Virus record (IMG/VR): IMGVR_UViG_3300036770_006786
Location: 1 to 60,367 of that record
Origin: a virus
Length of the DNA: 60,367 bases
Reading direction: 5' to 3' (one strand)
In this document: in pieces, positions 9,275-16,991 of the stretch
Layout: each line of letters begins with the position of its first letter
How positions within the stretch are numbered: position 1 is the stretch's first letter
Translations under genes and position numbers: made by a program
The notes under the pieces: model-generated
Seen by the model: the letters and a program-made list of their open reading frames with translations, nothing else
Told to the model about the DNA's origin: nothing
Database searches by the model: none

Positions 9275-9958
9275 ATGCCAACCGTTTTACAGTTCCGTAG
9301 AGGAACCACAGCACAAAACAACTCGTTCACCGGATCGGCTGGCGAGCTTAGTATAGACACTGATCTTGACACGATCCGGGTGCATGATGGTTCTACTCCT
9401 GGCGGATTTGCTTTAGTAGGCGCTACTGCTGTGCAAACTATTACAAATAAATCTCTTGATGATTTAGCAATAGTAAATGGTATACGAAATGGTAATAGCA
9501 ACGGAGTAGGCAATATTGGCAATTCTTCAACGTATTTCAATACAGCTTTTGTCAAAGCTACTTCGGCACAATACGCCGACGTGGCAGAAAAGTACACAGC
9601 AGATCAAGACTATCCTTGCGGTACTGTGTTAGAAATTAGTGGCTCAGCTGAAGTGCAAGCTAGCCAAAATTTTGCTTCTTCAAAAATTTGCGGAATAGTA
9701 TCCACTAATCCAGCATTTATCATGAACAGTGGGTTGGAAGATCAACATACCGTGGTAGTTGCGCTGATCGGGCGTGTGCCGTGCCGTGTCAAAGGAACGA
9801 TCGCAAAAGGCGATCTGTTGTGTTCTAGTGATATTCCTGGTGTAGCAACCAGACTGCCTGTAGAAAAATACGTTCCGGGCGTGGTAGTAGGCAAAGCTCT
9901 CCAAGATTACGATAGCGATCAAGAGGGAGTAATTGAAGTTCTAGTCGGACGACTATGA
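9275..9958 (+). CDS. Short fibre protein: Mtd-like N-terminus plus chaperone-like C-terminus
   Basis: A 227-residue protein. The first ~50 residues ('PTVLQFRRGT', 'GSAGELSIDTDLDTIRVHDG') are the typical N-terminal strand set of phage fibre and major-tropism-determinant-like proteins. From residue ~75 the sequence matches the C-terminus of the 1154-residue fibre: 'SNGVGNIGNSSTYFN', 'KATSAQYADVAEKYTAD', 'NSGLEDQHTVVVALIGRVPCRVKGT', ending 'GVIEVLVGRL'. It is thus a minimal fibre with the shaft deleted. It has a strong AGGAG SD. Its stop overlaps the next ATG (ATGA). It may be a tip adaptor or a recombination partner for the long fibres. Confidence 0.75.
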   Translation: MPTVLQFRRGTTAQNNSFTGSAGELSIDTDLDTIRVHDGSTPGGFALVGATAVQTITNKSLDDLAIVNGIRNGNSNGVGNIGNSSTYFNTAFVKATSAQYADVAEKYTADQDYPCGTVLEISGSAEVQASQNFASSKICGIVSTNPAFIMNSGLEDQHTVVVALIGRVPCRVKGTIAKGDLLCSSDIPGVATRLPVEKYVPGVVVGKALQDYDSDQEGVIEVLVGRL

Positions 9959-10626
9959 TCAACGCAAGATTTCGCACAGACTACGAAGGTGAATTCGTGG
10001 TGCTGGACACAGTGTTCCGAGGTGGCAAAAAGATACAGCGGCGAGAATACATTGAAAATCCCATCGTCAATCAACATATATCCGGACGTGCTGTGATCAT
10101 TGGTGCCGGGCCCAGTGCCCGTGCAGACGTGATCCGGACATTACCACGGCATCGTGGCGGATTGCTGGGCAAGAAAAAACTACAGACTTATGGTGCTGAT
10201 GGAGTATGGCGTGTGATGCGTCTAGACTTCTGTGTGGAAAATGATGCCAATGAACTCCGCGACATGATCGCAGAGAAATACACAGAAAACTCAGTGGTCT
10301 ATACCAGGGTGAAAAATTGTCTAGCCATGCCTGGAGAATTCTTTATCATACCCTATGGTGTGAGACTAGATCCCATAGCGCAAGCCACATATCTCGCCGC
10401 GTTTGATGGACACAAAGAGATATTCCTAGTTGGTGTGGATGGGTTGAATGCCAATCAAGCGCCCAGTCCGCAACGCATCTCGGATCTCAATCAGGTATTT
10501 GCAGCCTACACCGGAACTCAATTCCGCCTGATCACAGACGGAGCACGGCCACACGACATGTGGCTCCATAATCGCAACGTAGAGACCTGGGATTATCAGA
10601 AGTTTATTTCTTACTGCGACGTTTGA
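9955..10626 (+). CDS. Conserved T4-like phage protein of unknown function, possible Rossmann-like fold
   Basis: A 223-residue protein starting 'MINARFRTDYEGEFVV', a form I recognise from proteins next to tail fibres in T4-like cyanophages. Residues about 46-56 'AVIIGAGPSAR' look like a nucleotide-binding loop after a beta strand. A second strand 'EIFLVGVDG' at ~155-163 follows 'YLAAFDGHK'. This pattern is reminiscent of DUF115-type sugar-transfer proteins, but the match is weak and I do not assign activity. It overlaps the fibre gene upstream by 4 bases (ATGA) and runs convergently into the NUDIX gene with a 16-base overlap. Confidence 0.55.
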   Translation: MINARFRTDYEGEFVVLDTVFRGGKKIQRREYIENPIVNQHISGRAVIIGAGPSARADVIRTLPRHRGGLLGKKKLQTYGADGVWRVMRLDFCVENDANELRDMIAEKYTENSVVYTRVKNCLAMPGEFFIIPYGVRLDPIAQATYLAAFDGHKEIFLVGVDGLNANQAPSPQRISDLNQVFAAYTGTQFRLITDGARPHDMWLHNRNVETWDYQKFISYCDV

Positions 10627-11051
10627 TACTGGCGCTGGGCCAGCTCAATTTTCTGTCGTATCTCTTCAAAGTTTACCGTAGACCATAAGCCGGGATGCAA
10701 AGGTCTAGGCAGCGTGTCGGAATCGATCCAGGCATAGCCAAGATGTTCCTCATTTAGATCTGGTCGGAACTCCGTGGCCACCGAACAGAAAAAAGTATGA
10801 TAAGCAAATTTACCGTCGGCACTGGTAAATTTTTCTATGGGTACCAGTTTGATCGTTTCGGGCCAGGTACCTAGCTCTTCTTGGCATTCTCTGCGTATGG
10901 CATCCAGCAAAGTTTCATTGCGGTGGCATTTGCCTCCGGGCAAGCCCCAGGTTCCAGGATTGCGATCGTCATTTCTCAACAAGTAGAGATATCGATCGGT
11001 ACTCACACTGTAGAACCAAACACCTACTGCATTCAAAGTACCAGACTCCAT
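10611..11051 (-). CDS. NUDIX hydrolase
   Basis: A 146-residue protein with a clear NUDIX box: G40, E46, then R54-E55-x-x-E58-E59-x-G61, preceded by 'WGLPGG'. NUDIX enzymes cleave nucleoside diphosphates linked to another moiety. Substrates range from oxidised dNTPs to ADP-ribose, NDP-sugars and mRNA caps, so the substrate is not predictable here. The two hydrophobic box positions are Cys and Thr rather than the usual aliphatic residues. The ATG overlaps the end of gp15 by 19 bases, and its AGGAG SD is unusually close (1 base), so a downstream in-frame TTG is an alternative start. It is probably co-transcribed with gp15. Confidence 0.85.
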   Translation of the reverse strand: MESGTLNAVGVWFYSVSTDRYLYLLRNDDRNPGTWGLPGGKCHRNETLLDAIRRECQEELGTWPETIKLVPIEKFTSADGKFAYHTFFCSVATEFRPDLNEEHLGYAWIDSDTLPRPLHPGLWSTVNFEEIRQKIELAQRQYQTSQ

Positions 11052-12421
11052 TCTCCTGAAGGATACAATCCTTCATAGCTCTTGAGCCATTCTCCTGCCG
11101 CCCAACGATACTGTATACCGGTGGTGAGATTGGTGATGTATTGTACATCACTGACATTGGAACTATCAAAACTGATGTTCCATCTCACACCATCGTATTG
11201 CACTATGTCGTTAGCACGTGCTGACAGTATAGATCCATCCGTGCCAGTCCAAGCTTCAGCACCACTGTTGTAGTCTGCGGCACCAGTATCGCCCACGAAT
11301 AGATATCTCTGTCCTGCGGCGGCCGCGGGCAAACCTGCTCCAGGTCCATTGCGTTCTGGATCAACTATGGCATCTACCGGAGGCATGGTATTCTGTGGTA
11401 TGGTATCTTCGTCTACAGTGAACAGCAGGAAACGATCATCCGATGGGTGATAGGCCACAGTGCCCACTATAATGGTACCATCATAAGGATTGTCTAGTCT
11501 GATTTGGCTGATACCATCTCGCAAGGCTCCAAACTCATTGACCACGGCGTGCCACATGAGATTGCTGGGAGGACTTTCTGGTGGCTCTATGCCATAACGT
11601 CCTTCAACCACAGCACTGGGCTGTAGCACTTGTAATTGATTGCCTATCAGCAGGACTTGATAGTTGTAGGGTGTGAATTTCTGTCGTGTGCCCAGCAGGA
11701 GATCATTGTCATAGATCGCATCGTTGTAATCACCTGACGAGTCGTAGAGAGATGCCACGATCTTCTGTACCACGCCCAGTTTCTTGACTTTGACCGGAGG
11801 TGATATCCAGATAGGCAGCACAAATCTCAAGCTAGAGATATCTATGGGATCTTCTGTTCCCATGGGTATGGTACGGCTGGTCCAAGTAGTAGATTCTAGT
11901 TCTACCACGCTGAGGCTGGTCCAGTCCAGATAGTTGTCGGTGCTCTGTATCTCTAGGCTGGGATTGAACAGAGTGAGTATCTGTTCCAGCAGTTGCAGTT
12001 TTTGATTGGTATTTGATGTCCAGATATCCAACTGTATGGTGAGATTGTAAGGCACAGGCATGATACGTTCAATGGTAAACGCATTGCCTTGCGTAGTCTC
12101 ATAGGTTTCGGTCTGCTCGTCATAGTAACGCTGGCGCACTGGTGTCTTGTCCACGAAATAAGGTTCTTGCACACGATCACGTGCGTATTCTAGCGCAGTG
12201 ATGTAAAACGTCATCAGAGGTGTGCTCGGTAGGCTGTTGGCTGAATTGTTCTGCAACACAGTTTGTGCTTGCCGCGTGGCATCTCCATAGCGTATGGGCA
12301 CACGCAACAAGCCTTTGGTACCGGAATCATCACGACCGTATTCTACCTGGAAGTTAGAGAATATCCTAGTGAACTGTAGCAGGAAACGTCTTATTTGTTC
12401 GTCATAAAAATATTGAACCAT
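11033..12421 (-). CDS. gp15: Tail sheath stabiliser / tail terminator (T4 gp15-like)
   Basis: A 462-residue protein. The start 'MVQYFYDEQIRRFLLQFTRIFSN', followed by 'VEYGRDD...RVPIRYGD', matches T4 gp15 ('YFYNSSFRRY...LFSNIQI...VPITY'). 'NLTIQLDIWTSN' with 'QLLEQILTLFNPSLEI' matches the gp15 core that caps the tail tube and sheath and joins the tail to the neck. T4 gp15 has 272 residues; here an extra C-terminal ~190 residues are present. The extension contains a 'VGTVAYHPSDDRFLLF' segment and a 'IVQYDGVRWNISF' strand pair like those in the fibres and sheath of this phage. The start overlaps the stop of the GIY-YIG gene by one base (TAATG). Confidence 0.82.
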   Translation of the reverse strand: MVQYFYDEQIRRFLLQFTRIFSNFQVEYGRDDSGTKGLLRVPIRYGDATRQAQTVLQNNSANSLPSTPLMTFYITALEYARDRVQEPYFVDKTPVRQRYYDEQTETYETTQGNAFTIERIMPVPYNLTIQLDIWTSNTNQKLQLLEQILTLFNPSLEIQSTDNYLDWTSLSVVELESTTWTSRTIPMGTEDPIDISSLRFVLPIWISPPVKVKKLGVVQKIVASLYDSSGDYNDAIYDNDLLLGTRQKFTPYNYQVLLIGNQLQVLQPSAVVEGRYGIEPPESPPSNLMWHAVVNEFGALRDGISQIRLDNPYDGTIIVGTVAYHPSDDRFLLFTVDEDTIPQNTMPPVDAIVDPERNGPGAGLPAAAAGQRYLFVGDTGAADYNSGAEAWTGTDGSILSARANDIVQYDGVRWNISFDSSNVSDVQYITNLTTGIQYRWAAGEWLKSYEGLYPSGEWSLVL

Positions 12422-12978
12422 TATGTTTTCTCCGAATAGACTCGTTTGCCATTTATTTTTTTCCAGGTCTTTCCGCGAGTTCCACTACACTCTAACTGTA
12501 TTTTTCTAAGTTTTTCTTTTCCAGAGTCTGGCATGCTCCAAAGACCGCTCGTTCCTTTTCTAGGATGCGATTTGCCTTTCATAGCACCTCCATCTCTACG
12601 TATCCAGGTATCGATACCCAGTTCGCGTCGTCGGGCATGTGCTTGTCTTTGACTCTCTCGCATTTTTTCAATACTGTCTTGAGAATGTGTCTTGTTGTTA
12701 CCTGCTTCACGAGCATTGTATACGTCCGATTCTGCTCGATGAAAGTCTAACCAATACTTTTCTTTAGCATTGAGCTCATCTAAACAGTTTGCTGTATCGA
12801 TAACTTGCCAAACAAAGTTCTCTATGCCGTATTTCCGCATGCTATTGTAGAGGTGGCTGTGCTTACCTTTACGAGCACAAGCGGTGTGCCCATACCATCT
12901 CATCATAGGATTCTTTTGTACGGTCTGTCCAATGTAAATTTTACCATTGACTGAATTAGTGATTTTATAAATGTGCAT
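12421..12978 (-). CDS. GIY-YIG homing-type endonuclease between gp14 and gp15
   Basis: A 185-residue protein. The GIY-YIG core is residues 3-19 (IYKIT...GKIYIGQT), with a downstream Arg and 'LNAKEKYWLDF' carrying the probable catalytic Glu. The C-terminal half has NUMOD3-like DNA-binding pieces ('SIEKMRESQRQ', 'MKGKSHPRKG'). Related enzymes in T4 are the Seg homing endonucleases. It shares one base with the stop of gp14 (TGATG) and one with the start of gp15 (TAATG), so it sits in the gp14-gp15 junction without disturbing either frame. Transcription must come from the gp14 late promoter. It may be a free-standing mobile gene. Confidence 0.88.
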   Translation of the reverse strand: MHIYKITNSVNGKIYIGQTVQKNPMMRWYGHTACARKGKHSHLYNSMRKYGIENFVWQVIDTANCLDELNAKEKYWLDFHRAESDVYNAREAGNNKTHSQDSIEKMRESQRQAHARRRELGIDTWIRRDGGAMKGKSHPRKGTSGLWSMPDSGKEKLRKIQLECSGTRGKTWKKINGKRVYSEKT

Positions 12979-14372
12979 CAGCTAGACCTTTGTCCTGGTT
13001 GTGTGTTGGGATAAGGATTGGCAGTTTTGTTTCCGCCATCGTTGCCATTGTCAGCCTTGGGTTTGAGCATTTCGCTGAGACTCTGGCGGCTGGGTATGTT
13101 GCCTTGATCCGGTGTGTTCACAGTGTATGTATTGTTGACAAATGTGCTACGCAAGGTATTGTTATTGGGCCCTGGTGTGAGATTGGTTCTCACGGCATCT
13201 TCAATCTTGACCCAGCGTGCACCGTTGAAACGGAACAAGCGGTTAGGGAAATAATCCAGTCGCAGAGCATAATCTCCTTCTGCAGGGTTCACTGGGAAGG
13301 AGATGCCAGGAGTGACCGGCAGTCCATTGGGTGCTATGCCATCGCCTGTGAGGTATCCGTTGGTATAACCATCTGCGGTAGGGGTAGCCGATTGTCCATC
13401 TGATACGTTGGGATTGGTGCTACTGACCAACACAAACGTAGTATCGGCGGTAGTGGTAGCCGGATCTGCTGGTTGACCATCTGGCGTGGTAGGTACGATA
13501 TAGAAGCGTACCGTGTCGTAGCCCGACAGGGGAACTTCGGCTTCGGCCTGCGTGAGTATGGCATCGTTGAGTTCGTAGTCTTTGGTACGAGTGCCAATCG
13601 ATTCCTGTATGGTTTCTGGAGTGTACACGGACCAATATGTGGTATTAGTGATCTCGGTACCAACCGGAGTATCTTGTATAGCACGATAATAAGTGTCACC
13701 AGACAGCACGATAGATCCAGATGGGTAGTAGTTGCCTGGATCCCAGATATTGTCTGTGGCAAATGGCTTCTTGAGTATGTCGTTGTATTCCTGCGCACCG
13801 ACCAAAGGCGTGGCTTTCACACGCCATAGGTGCGGCAACCAAGTCTGGCTGAATCCTTCGGATGCGAAGGCAGCGTCTTGTATCACATAGTATTTTGGCA
13901 GGGCCTTGGGCAGGGTGGTATCCAAGGGATTGTAATCTTTGAGATTGGGAAACTCTAGCACATCTCCTGACATCAGTTTACGACCGATGGTGTCGATCAT
14001 GTCGTTGTAGTGGAACGTGATGAACAAGGTGTCGGCATTCAGGAACAGGCCAAACTGCGTGAGATCAAAGTCTAGATCTTGCTGATTGTACACGCCACGC
14101 ATGCGATATATGTCGTCATCATACACACGATCGCGGTTTTCCAGCAACAAGAGATCTTCGATAAACAGCGGATTGGTCGTGGAATAATTGGGTTGTGTGG
14201 CATCACCGTTGCCCGACTCAAGCGAGCTAGACTCATCGTTGCTGGGCTGAGGCCCTAGGTACTTGTGGACGTAGATATCCAATCCGCCCACTTGGTACAT
14301 CTCTGCTATGGTACGGTCCAGGAATTTATAGTCATTTTGCCGATTTGGGCGATAAAGGCTGAGTCTGGGCAT
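12978..14372 (-). CDS. gp14: Neck protein (T4 gp14-like)
   Basis: A 464-residue protein. The region 'DYKFLDRTIAEMYQVGGLDIYVHKYLG', with 'LFIEDLLLLENRDRVYDDDIYRM' and 'FLNADTLFITFHYND...GRKLMSGDVLEFPNLKDYNPL', follows the layout of cyanophage gp14. That protein joins gp13 in the neck that links the portal vertex to the completed tail. T4 gp14 has 256 residues. The extra C-terminal part has a Thr/Pro/Asp-rich stretch (about 280-360) and a 'DYFPNRLFRFNGARWVKIED' strand pair at about 375-393 of the type found in other tail proteins here. A late promoter (14391-14398, minus) and an AGGGAG SD precede it. It heads a gp14-endonuclease-gp15-NUDIX unit. Confidence 0.8.
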   Translation of the reverse strand: MPRLSLYRPNRQNDYKFLDRTIAEMYQVGGLDIYVHKYLGPQPSNDESSSLESGNGDATQPNYSTTNPLFIEDLLLLENRDRVYDDDIYRMRGVYNQQDLDFDLTQFGLFLNADTLFITFHYNDMIDTIGRKLMSGDVLEFPNLKDYNPLDTTLPKALPKYYVIQDAAFASEGFSQTWLPHLWRVKATPLVGAQEYNDILKKPFATDNIWDPGNYYPSGSIVLSGDTYYRAIQDTPVGTEITNTTYWSVYTPETIQESIGTRTKDYELNDAILTQAEAEVPLSGYDTVRFYIVPTTPDGQPADPATTTADTTFVLVSSTNPNVSDGQSATPTADGYTNGYLTGDGIAPNGLPVTPGISFPVNPAEGDYALRLDYFPNRLFRFNGARWVKIEDAVRTNLTPGPNNNTLRSTFVNNTYTVNTPDQGNIPSRQSLSEMLKPKADNGNDGGNKTANPYPNTQPGQRSS

Positions 14373-14390
14373 GATTTTGGTTTCTCCCTT

Positions 14391-14398
14391 TATTTATC
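14391..14398 (-). promoter_or_regulatory. Late-type promoter GATAAATA (minus strand)
   Basis: Read on the minus strand it lies 18 bases upstream of the gp14 ATG, with an AGGGAG SD between. It should drive the whole minus-strand neck operon. Confidence 0.65.
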
Positions 14399-14416
14399 GC
14401 GGGGTTTTAGGCAAGG

Positions 14417-14446
14417 TTGACCAGAAAACCCGGGACAGCGTATAAT
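14417..14446 (+). promoter_or_regulatory. Sigma70-type promoter TTGACC-N18-TATAAT
   Basis: -35 TTGACC at 14417-14422 and consensus -10 TATAAT at 14441-14446, spacing 18. It lies 29 bases before the ATG at 14476, which has an AGGAG SD. It would be read by unmodified host polymerase, so the gene downstream is probably early. Confidence 0.75.
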
Positions 14447-14475
14447 TACACATTGGACCATACCCAGGAGCCACT

Positions 14476-15624
14476 ATGAAAACAGCCGCACTCAAACCGA
14501 TAAAAGCACTGAACCCACGCACACCAGACACCAAATACACTGGCAGTGAACCAGAATGGCGTACCCAACCCGAAAGCGAAAATCGCAATAGCCGACTAGG
14601 CGCGGCGTTCCATTGGTACGGATATCATTACGGCAAGAAAGAAGTGAAAGAATTCATCATCGATTGGCTGACCCGTAATGATCGTATCAAAGAAGCCAAG
14701 GAGTTTGCTCGTGTGCCAGAAAGCACTATCACCAATGTGTACGGCTGGCTGGCCCGCATGAGCCTCATGGGGCTAGAGCTCAACGAGCACGAAGAACTCA
14801 AACTGAACGATCAGATCAAACTGCATATCGGGTCCGTGAAAGCCGTGAAAGAAGTGGTTGAAAAAACAGACGAGCCGGCAGCAGTCAAACCCAACATCCA
14901 GGATCGACTCCGCGAAAAGATGACCGAAGCTGCCGGCGAGATCGAAGGCATGTTTGATGAAATGATCGCGGCCGGAGCCAAGATGAGTGCGGACTACAAA
15001 CCCATGGTTCTGTTGCGTGGTATGAATATAGCACCGCAGATGGTTGGAGTGATCGCCGATGATTGGAAACGGCGCATGGACGAACTGCAAGAGGCTACTG
15101 CTGGCAAAGATGCACAACTGGTCGAAGGATACAGCAACTTCTCTAAGATCCAACTGCGTAATCTCATCAAGTTCTGCGAACAAGTGATCGCGGACTGCGG
15201 CAACTATGTGCAGATCAAAAAAGTGGAACGCAAACCCAGGGCTAAAAAAGCAGTGAGTCCCGAAAAACTGGCCAGCAAGTTCAAGTTCTTGAAAGACTTT
15301 GCTGAACTAAAACTCACGTCAGAATCTCCGGCCAAGCTAGTGGGTGCGTCTGAAGCCTACTTGTATGATACCAAAAAGCGCAAACTGATACACGTGGTAG
15401 CAGACCAGCACATCGGAACGTTTTCCGTGAAAGGTTCCAGCATCGTGGGTTTTGATACTGCTAATAGCCAACAGAAGACCCTGCGCAAACCAGCTGAACA
15501 ACTCAAGGCCTTGTTAGGCAGTGGAAAGCCAGCGGCCCGTAAGTTCTTCAAAGATATCAAAGCCACGGAGATCCGGTTCAATGGACGTGGCAATGAGAAC
15601 TTGATCATACTGAAAACTTGGTAA
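14476..15624 (+). CDS. Unknown phage protein, probably early expressed
   Basis: A 382-residue soluble, charged protein with no recognised catalytic motif. The N-terminal part (about 40-100) is a compact helical region ('AFHWYGYHYGKKEVKEFIIDWL'). The middle (~135-240) is strongly helical. A basic linker 'RKPRAKKAVSPEKLASKF' sits at about 253-270. The C-terminal ~100 residues are beta-rich ('AYLYDTKKRKLIHVVA') and end 'NLIILKTW'. Proteins of this style occur in many T4-like aquatic phages without a known role. The basic linker suggests nucleic-acid contact, but that is inference. It has its own sigma70 promoter and a good SD, unlike the late neck genes on either side. Confidence 0.6.
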   Translation: MKTAALKPIKALNPRTPDTKYTGSEPEWRTQPESENRNSRLGAAFHWYGYHYGKKEVKEFIIDWLTRNDRIKEAKEFARVPESTITNVYGWLARMSLMGLELNEHEELKLNDQIKLHIGSVKAVKEVVEKTDEPAAVKPNIQDRLREKMTEAAGEIEGMFDEMIAAGAKMSADYKPMVLLRGMNIAPQMVGVIADDWKRRMDELQEATAGKDAQLVEGYSNFSKIQLRNLIKFCEQVIADCGNYVQIKKVERKPRAKKAVSPEKLASKFKFLKDFAELKLTSESPAKLVGASEAYLYDTKKRKLIHVVADQHIGTFSVKGSSIVGFDTANSQQKTLRKPAEQLKALLGSGKPAARKFFKDIKATEIRFNGRGNENLIILKTW

Positions 15625-15627
15625 ATA
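15620..15627 (+). promoter_or_regulatory. Late-type promoter GGTAAATA overlapping a stop codon
   Basis: The TAA of this motif is the stop codon of the upstream gene. The gp13 ATG is 20 bases downstream. Confidence 0.55.
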
Positions 15628-15629
15628 CT

Positions 15630-15646
15630 GGGGCAAGGAGTGCCCC
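15630..15646 (+). promoter_or_regulatory. Hairpin presenting the gp13 ribosome-binding site in its loop
   Basis: GGGGCA (15630-15635) pairs perfectly with TGCCCC (15641-15646), and the five-base loop is AGGAG, the Shine-Dalgarno core. The ATG follows one base later. If the late transcript starts near 15633, only part of the stem would form; read-through transcripts from upstream would carry all of it. Confidence 0.5.
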
Positions 15647-15647
15647 A

Positions 15648-16418
15648 ATGGCTGATCAAAATCCATCAACACTAGCGATAGCGAAACAAAACCTAATAGA
15701 ATATGTACGGCTCATGCTGGGTGATCAGATCATTGATATCGAGCCAGATCCTGCGCATTTTGAAGCCGCTTATCAGCGCACCATAGGTATCTATCGCCAG
15801 CGGGCCCAGGCCGCCTTTGAAGAAAGTTATGTGTTCCTGGAACTACAAGAAGATGTCAATGTCTATACCTTGCCACAAGAAGTGCAGAGTGTGCGCCAAG
15901 TATTCCGTCGTACCATTGGCAACTCTACAGGCCCTTACAGCTCTAGCTTTGATCCGTTCTCATCAGCTACACTGAATACCTATCTGTTGAACTATAGTTC
16001 AGCAGGTGGTCTGGCCACGTATGATTTTTATACCCAATACGTGGAACTAGCCGCTCGTATGTTTGGCGGATACATGAATTATACATACAATCCTGTGACC
16101 AAACAGATACAGTTCGTCCGAGATCCCAAAGGATCTGGGGAAACCGTGTTGCTTTGGGTATATCAGACCAAGCCCGAAATTACGTTGCTGAGCGATTTCC
16201 AAATCCAACAATGGATCAGAGACTGTATGGTTGCAGTGGTCAAGATGATTATCGGCGAAGCACGTGAAAAGTTTGCTAGTATCGCTGGCCCGCAAGGCGG
16301 CACCAGCCTAAATGGTGCGGCTATGAAAGCCGAAGGCCAGGCTGCTTTGGATCGTTGTTTAGAAGATCTCAAGCTCTATGTGGACGCCAGCCAGCCATTG
16401 ACATTTGTAATCGGCTAA
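15648..16418 (+). CDS. gp13: Neck protein (T4 gp13-like)
   Basis: A 256-residue protein from ATG 15648; the longer TTG-initiated reading at 15618 has no SD. The signature of cyanophage-type gp13 is present: 'LIEYVRLMLGD' and an acidic 'DIEPDPAHFEAAYQRTIGIYRQR'. It is followed by 'EESYVFLELQEDVNVYTLPQEVQSVRQVFRR', 'SFDPFSSATLNTYLL' and 'ETVLLWVYQTKPEITLL'. Near the C-terminus is 'GEAREKFASIAGPQGGTSLNG'. With gp14 it forms the neck sealing the packaged head. It lies on the opposite strand from gp14/gp15, unlike T4, where 13-14-15 are co-directional. Confidence 0.87.
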   Translation: MADQNPSTLAIAKQNLIEYVRLMLGDQIIDIEPDPAHFEAAYQRTIGIYRQRAQAAFEESYVFLELQEDVNVYTLPQEVQSVRQVFRRTIGNSTGPYSSSFDPFSSATLNTYLLNYSSAGGLATYDFYTQYVELAARMFGGYMNYTYNPVTKQIQFVRDPKGSGETVLLWVYQTKPEITLLSDFQIQQWIRDCMVAVVKMIIGEAREKFASIAGPQGGTSLNGAAMKAEGQAALDRCLEDLKLYVDASQPLTFVIG

Positions 16419-16429
16419 CCAAAAGCTCT

Positions 16430-16457
16430 TTGAAGTTTTCAAAATCTGTGCTACAAT
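16430..16457 (+). promoter_or_regulatory. Sigma70-type promoter TTGAAG-N16-TACAAT, leaderless geometry
   Basis: -35 TTGAAG 16430-16435, -10 TACAAT 16452-16457, spacing 16. The ATG of the exonuclease gene is at 16464, only six bases after the -10, where transcription would start. No SD is present. Confidence 0.65.
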
Positions 16458-16463
16458 AGTCGC

Positions 16464-16991
16464 ATGGACATCATGATCGACATCGAAACTTGTGGCACAG
16501 GACCCGAAGCCTGTATCCTGACCATAGCCGCACAATGTTTCAATCCCTTAGAGCGGCATGAGTTTGATGACTATAGAAGTTATTATGCCCGCGTCGATCC
16601 TGGTAGCCAACCTAACCGTCGAGTAGAAGATGGCACCATCGCCTGGTGGGCCACACAGCCAAAGGAAGCACAAGAAGAAGCGTTTGGAGTCGACAATCGC
16701 ATACCCTTGCAACAGGCACTGGAAGAACTAGGCAAGCTGATCTGGCAGAGCAAACGATTCTGGGCCAACGGTCCCACGTTTGATGCCAACATCCTAGAAC
16801 ATGCCTACAAAGAAGCCAGCATGCCATTGCCCTGGAAATTCTTCGTGGTACGTGATGCCCGCACGGTATATAGTCTGTGTCCTAACCTCAACAAGTATCC
16901 AGCCAGCCATCATGCGTTGGAAGACTGCCGCAGGCAGATCTATCTACTTTGGGACAGCCTCGAAAGCCTAAAAGTCAAGGAGTTAGTATGA
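16464..16991 (+). CDS. DEDD-family 3'-5' exonuclease
   Basis: A 175-residue protein with the DEDD signature: 'MIDIET' gives D6 and E8, 'NGPTFDANIL' gives D107, and 'HHALEDCRRQ' gives H150 and D154. It is close in size and motif spacing to the Rv2179c-like group of 3'-5' exoribonucleases and to shorter relatives of T4 DexA. It probably trims RNA or DNA ends and recycles nucleotides; which substrate is open. It overlaps the dNMP kinase start (ATGA), so the two form an operon for nucleotide supply. Translation likely starts on a leaderless mRNA. Confidence 0.85.
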   Translation: MDIMIDIETCGTGPEACILTIAAQCFNPLERHEFDDYRSYYARVDPGSQPNRRVEDGTIAWWATQPKEAQEEAFGVDNRIPLQQALEELGKLIWQSKRFWANGPTFDANILEHAYKEASMPLPWKFFVVRDARTVYSLCPNLNKYPASHHALEDCRRQIYLLWDSLESLKVKELV

